Below are positions 60,726 through 64,000 of a stretch of DNA of 64,000 bases, piece by piece (the first letter of the stretch is position 1; each line of letters opens with the position of its first letter). This DNA comes from Streptomyces sp. ISL-100 (GTDB taxonomy: Bacteria > Actinomycetota > Actinomycetes > Streptomycetales > Streptomycetaceae). Both the position numbers and the translations under genes were made by a program. The notes beneath the pieces are model-generated. The model was not told where the DNA came from and did no database searches. It saw only the letters and a list, made by a program, of their open reading frames with translations. The DNA lies in NCBI RefSeq assembly GCF_018614615.1, contig NZ_JAGGOK010000004.1, positions 124,001 to 188,000 of the forward strand. Direction: 5' to 3'.

Positions 60726-61169
60726 TCAGCCCGCGGCCGGCGGCTGCGCGGAGAGGCGTGGCGGCGTGTACAGGTGCTCGCCCACCCGCTTGACCAGCCG
60801 GGCCATTTCGTAGGCGATCAGGCCGATGTCCGCCGTGGCGGAGCTCAGGACTGCGAGGCAGGAACCGTCCCCTGCCGCGGCGACGAACAGGAAGCCGTCG
60901 TCCATCTCCACCAGCGTCTGGCGTACGTCACCCACGCGGAAGTGGCGTCCCGCGCCCTTGGCGAGGCTGTGGAAGCCGGATGCCACGGCCGCCAGGTGCT
61001 CGGCGTCCTCGCGGTTCAGCGCGCTCGACGCACCGACGGCCAGGCCGTCGTTCGACAGCACGACCGCGTGCCGCACTTCGCCCACCCTGGTCACCAGATC
61101 GTCGAGCAGCCAGTCGAGTTCGCCGGATCCCGAACCGTGGGCGGTGCTGGTCCTCTCGTGCTCGATCAT
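60726..61169 (-). CDS. cvnB: Conservon roadblock/LC7 protein CvnB
   Basis: A 147-residue roadblock protein: LDWLLDDLVTRVGEVRHAVV, REDAEHLAAVASGFHSLAKG and GLIAYEMARLVKRVGEHLY. ATG 61169 overlaps the cvnA stop by 4 bases (ATGA) and GGAG is upstream. CvnB proteins are thought to act on the CvnD GTPase. Confidence 0.93.
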   Translation of the reverse strand: MIEHERTSTAHGSGSGELDWLLDDLVTRVGEVRHAVVLSNDGLAVGASSALNREDAEHLAAVASGFHSLAKGAGRHFRVGDVRQTLVEMDDGFLFVAAAGDGSCLAVLSSATADIGLIAYEMARLVKRVGEHLYTPPRLSAQPPAAG

Positions 61170-63700
61170 TCGTGGTCTCCTTCTCTGCCGCGGGTCCATC
61201 CGCTGCGGTAGGCCGTCATGCGGTCCCTTGCCTGTTCCGGGGTACGCCCCTGTGCGGCGGCGGCGGAGGGGTGAGCGGGTACAGCGGGCGGTGTGGGTGC
61301 TTCGCGAAGTTGCGGGACAAGACTGGCCTGCCGGACCCTTCGCGGGAGCCCGTTTTCGTCGTTCCCGCGATCGTCCGGTTCCGCGGTGCGGTTGTGCGGG
61401 CGCAGAGCGGTGACCCCGGCCGGCTGCTGCGGTCGCTCCTTCGGCGGCGGCTGGGCCGCGAGAGCGGGGCGCGGCGCCTGCGCGGCGAAGGAGGTGCCGT
61501 TGGTACGGGAAGGGCGTGGGCCGGGCACGAGAGCGGGCCCGGACAGTGGTGCGGTCTCTTCACTCTTCGGCGGGCCTTCCTGGCGTTGCGCGCGGACCGC
61601 GGACCGCGGTGCGCCTTCTCCCTTGGTGACGGCGCTCTGGAGCAGCGGAATGGGCAGCAGGACGACAGCTGTTGTCCCGCCGTACGGCGAGGTGCGCAGG
61701 TGGACTTTGATGCCGTGCCGGGAGGCGAGTCGGCTGACCACGAAGAGGCCCAGCCTGTCGCTGTCGAAGAGGTCGAGCGCTTCGGACTGTTCGATCCTCC
61801 GGTTCGCCTCGGACAGGGATTCCTTGCCCATGCCGAGTCCGCGGTCCTCGATCTCCAGGGCGTAGCCGTTGCCGACGGGCTCACCGGTGACGCGCACCTT
61901 GGTGTGCGGCGGCGAGAACTGGGCGGCGTTCTCGACAAGTTCGGCAAGGAGGTGCGTGAGGTCCGCTACGGCGCTGCCCGCGACGGCCGCTTCGGGTAGG
62001 TGGCGTACCTCCACGCGCGCGTAGTCCTCGATTTCGGACACGGCGGCGCGTACGACATTGGTCAGCGGTACGGGCATGCGCCAGGCGCGGCCGGGAGCCG
62101 CTCCGGACAGGATGATCAGGCTTTCCGCGTGCCTGCGCATCCGGGTGGTGAGGTGGTCGAGGCGGAAGAGATCACCGAGTTCGCCCGGGTCGTCAGCGCG
62201 GCGTTCCATGCTGTCGAGCAGGTTGAGCTGGCGGTGGACGAGGACCTGGCTGCGCCTGGCGAGGTTGACGAAGATCCCTGACACGCCGCTGGCCAGTTCG
62301 GCGCGTTCCACGGCGGAACTGACTGCTGCGCGGTGCACGGTGGCGAGGGCTTCGCCGACCTGGCCGATCTCGTCGTCGGCGGGCGGTCCCGGGGGAGCTT
62401 CCGTGTGGATGTCGATCTCTTCTCCGGCGCGGAGCCTGTCCATCGCGTGGGGCAGTTTGCGCCGGGCGATCTCCAGGGCGCCGTTGCGCAGGCTGATGAG
62501 TTCGACGACGAGTCCGCGGCCGATGCGTACGGAGATGACGAGGGAGGCTGCCACAGCCGCGAGCCCCAGGAGCACGGCGGCTCCCGCAGGCGTGAGCACG
62601 CCACGTGCGAGTGGGTCGGTGCGGGCGGCGGCGTTCCTGTCGGCCTGCGTCACGATGGCGCGCACGGAGCGCTGTACGGCGGTGTGCGCGGGTTCCCAGT
62701 CGGCCGAGGTGACGGCTTGGGCGGCCTTCCGGCCGGGCTGGGCGGCGATCACCTTGTCCTCGGCGGCGAGTACGTCGTCGTACGCGCTCTTGCCGGTGAG
62801 TGCGCGCCAGGCATCGCGCTCGGCGTCCGGCAGGTCGACAACGGCGGATTCGGTCAGGCTCCTGCGGGTCTGTGCCGCTCCGGCGAACTGCCGTTGGCGC
62901 CGTACGTCGAAGGTACGGGTGAGCTGCGCGGAGGAGAGCAACGCGTCCTCGCGTGCGAGCATTTCGCCGGCCCGGGCGAATTCGAGCAGGACGCGTGCCT
63001 CGGATCCGGGCCGGGCGTCCTGGATGCCGGTGAGCGCCCCTGTGACGGCGAACGCGTCCTGGATGGTCCGGGTGTACTGCTCGTACGTCTTGTCCCAGTC
63101 GGCGGTGCGGTCCAGGACGCCGGTGCGCAGGGTGGTCAGTCGTTCCGTGCCGGATACGAAGGTACGGAGCCTGGTGGCCACTGTGTCCGGGAGGGCCGCG
63201 CTGTCGGCGACGGTGTGTTCGTCGTCGAGCCGGAGTGCGTCGGCCGCGCTGTCGGTGCGTTTGGCCTGCTGTTCCAGTGCGTCCGCGCGGTCGTCGTCGG
63301 GGGACGCGAGGTAGCGGACGGCGGCGCGGCGTTCGGCCTGGAGTTCGGCGACGGTGGCGGTGACGGGTATGCGTACCTCTTCGTCGACGCGTTGGAGCCG
63401 CTGTTGTCCGGCGACGTCCTGTGCCGTGGTGACGGTGGCGAAGGCCCAGAGGGCGAGCAGCGAGACGACGGGCACCATCAGCAGCGAGACGATCTTCGCC
63501 CGTACCGTTCTCGGGCGCAGCCGCCACCGTTCCCGTGGGGCGGCTGCGGGACGCGCTCGGGTGTCGGCGTGCGGTTCGTGCCCGGGGGGCGCGTCGGTGT
63601 TCTCGTCGGCGGGGGGACCTGCGTGCGCCCGCCGTCCACGCGCGGGCGGCGCGGACCGGGTTGGTGTTTCGGCGCCCGGGGTCCTGCGGGGTTTGCGCAT
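61166..63700 (-). CDS. cvnA: Conservon sensor histidine-kinase-like protein CvnA
   Basis: An 844-residue membrane sensor. A Pro/Arg-rich cytoplasmic start is followed by helix 1 (IVSLLMVPVVSLLALWAFAT, about 69-88), a nitrate/nitrite-sensing-type extracellular helical domain (to about 360), helix 2 (AAVLLGLAAVAASLVISVRI), a HAMP-like segment and the HATPase domain (LAELVENAAQFSPPHTKVRV with the N-box Asn; IEDRGLGMGKESLSE). There is no normal His-box, as in other CvnA proteins. The C-terminal 150 residues are low-complexity and disordered. Confidence 0.93.
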   Translation of the reverse strand: MRKPRRTPGAETPTRSAPPARGRRAHAGPPADENTDAPPGHEPHADTRARPAAAPRERWRLRPRTVRAKIVSLLMVPVVSLLALWAFATVTTAQDVAGQQRLQRVDEEVRIPVTATVAELQAERRAAVRYLASPDDDRADALEQQAKRTDSAADALRLDDEHTVADSAALPDTVATRLRTFVSGTERLTTLRTGVLDRTADWDKTYEQYTRTIQDAFAVTGALTGIQDARPGSEARVLLEFARAGEMLAREDALLSSAQLTRTFDVRRQRQFAGAAQTRRSLTESAVVDLPDAERDAWRALTGKSAYDDVLAAEDKVIAAQPGRKAAQAVTSADWEPAHTAVQRSVRAIVTQADRNAAARTDPLARGVLTPAGAAVLLGLAAVAASLVISVRIGRGLVVELISLRNGALEIARRKLPHAMDRLRAGEEIDIHTEAPPGPPADDEIGQVGEALATVHRAAVSSAVERAELASGVSGIFVNLARRSQVLVHRQLNLLDSMERRADDPGELGDLFRLDHLTTRMRRHAESLIILSGAAPGRAWRMPVPLTNVVRAAVSEIEDYARVEVRHLPEAAVAGSAVADLTHLLAELVENAAQFSPPHTKVRVTGEPVGNGYALEIEDRGLGMGKESLSEANRRIEQSEALDLFDSDRLGLFVVSRLASRHGIKVHLRTSPYGGTTAVVLLPIPLLQSAVTKGEGAPRSAVRAQRQEGPPKSEETAPLSGPALVPGPRPSRTNGTSFAAQAPRPALAAQPPPKERPQQPAGVTALRPHNRTAEPDDRGNDENGLPRRVRQASLVPQLREAPTPPAVPAHPSAAAAQGRTPEQARDRMTAYRSGWTRGREGDHE

Positions 63701-63765
63701 GGCCTCCTCGTTCCGGATTCGGGTCTGCTGCCTGAGTGGTGCGGTACGGCGGGGCCGGCGCTGTT

Positions 63766-64000
63766 CTAGGGAACGGCCGTTTCGGTCAGCCGCTCCGCGG
63801 AGGCGTAGGCGGCGCGTTCACGCGCCGTGGGTGAGAGGGCGACGAAGGCGGCGGTGAGGAAGAGGTACGAGCCCAGGCCCACGGCAAGGGGGAAGATGAA
63901 CTGCATGGCCGTGGCCCCGGGGAGCTCGCTGCCCGATGGACTGACCCGCACGCTGACGGCGGCCATTCCCGTGTAGTGCATGCTGCTGACCGCCGCTCCC
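63766..64000 (-). CDS. MHYT-domain membrane protein, C-terminal part
   Basis: The gene enters from the right edge; about 77 residues are visible. GAAVSSMHYTGMAAVSVRV contains the MHYT motif that names this sensor domain, thought to bind copper and sense small gases, and a final helix (MQFIFPLAVGLGSYLFLTAA) precedes a short charged tail. Similar proteins lie beside conservons in Streptomyces. The upstream six-helix region is outside the window. Confidence 0.85.
   Translation of the reverse strand, partial: GAAVSSMHYTGMAAVSVRVSPSGSELPGATAMQFIFPLAVGLGSYLFLTAAFVALSPTARERAAYASAERLTETAVP

Overview
The window reads as part of a Streptomyces (or very close actinomycete) genome. It is very GC-rich with strong third-position GC bias, and it carries lineage markers: a telomere-protein pair (tap-tpg, 54825-57506), a conservon (cvnA-D, 59089-63700), a short chaplin (35759-36055) and many small actinobacterial families (MT0933 antitoxin, DUF2267, DUF4235, DUF3618, DUF6397). 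tap-tpg points to a linear replicon. No telomere, rRNA, tRNA, CRISPR array or intact transposase gene was seen, but RNA genes could not be searched for computationally.

Layout. 1-787: two small coupled ORFs, one cut by the window edge. 832-7834: a carbohydrate locus with two FGGY kinases, a D-2-hydroxyacid dehydrogenase, a histidine phosphatase, a DeoR regulator and an RbtT/DalT-type importer; AT-rich islands and an inverted repeat mark its promoters. 7848-16198: mixed single genes (DHFR-like, DUF2165, a PI-PLC with an in-frame stop, transporters, an Ala/Asn/Glu-repeat membrane protein, a PhoD phosphatase). 16359-19298: a glycosyltransferase, a GtrA flippase-like protein and a DUF6056 membrane protein, probably for cell-surface glycosylation. 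20538-25160: a LacI regulator next to an NCS2 permease-amidohydrolase-TauE operon that has two overlapping LacI-type palindromes at its promoter. 25451-32969: a stress-flavoured run (SRPBCC, MerR, DUF937, two DUF2267, Hsp20, FUSC). 33247-36672: VOC protein, long-form GAPDH, chaplin, tyrosine phosphatase.

36764-42699 is the most coherent pathway: amino-acid permease, M20 desuccinylase, PucR regulator, GNAT acyltransferase and an N-succinylamino-acid-racemase/OSBS-type enolase. Together they match the succinylation-racemisation-desuccinylation route that turns D-amino acids into L-amino acids. 42723-53765 holds a SpoIIE phosphatase, a DosR-like box, a TetR/NTF2-like pair with twin operators, a holin-DUF3618-DUF4235 envelope operon, PAP2, YihY, acetyltransferases, a TmrB-like P-loop protein and an aldo/keto reductase. 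53953-54761 is a segment bounded by 62-bp inverted repeats. 54825 to the end holds tpg, tap, DUF6397, the conservon (with a second cvnB) and an MHYT-domain protein.

Seven genes are interrupted: in-frame stops in the PI-PLC and the permease; frameshifts in PucR, a small ORF at 45264, a GNAT, a methyltransferase and tap. Four of the five frameshifts sit at homopolymer or repeated-base runs, so sequence error should be excluded before calling them pseudogenes.
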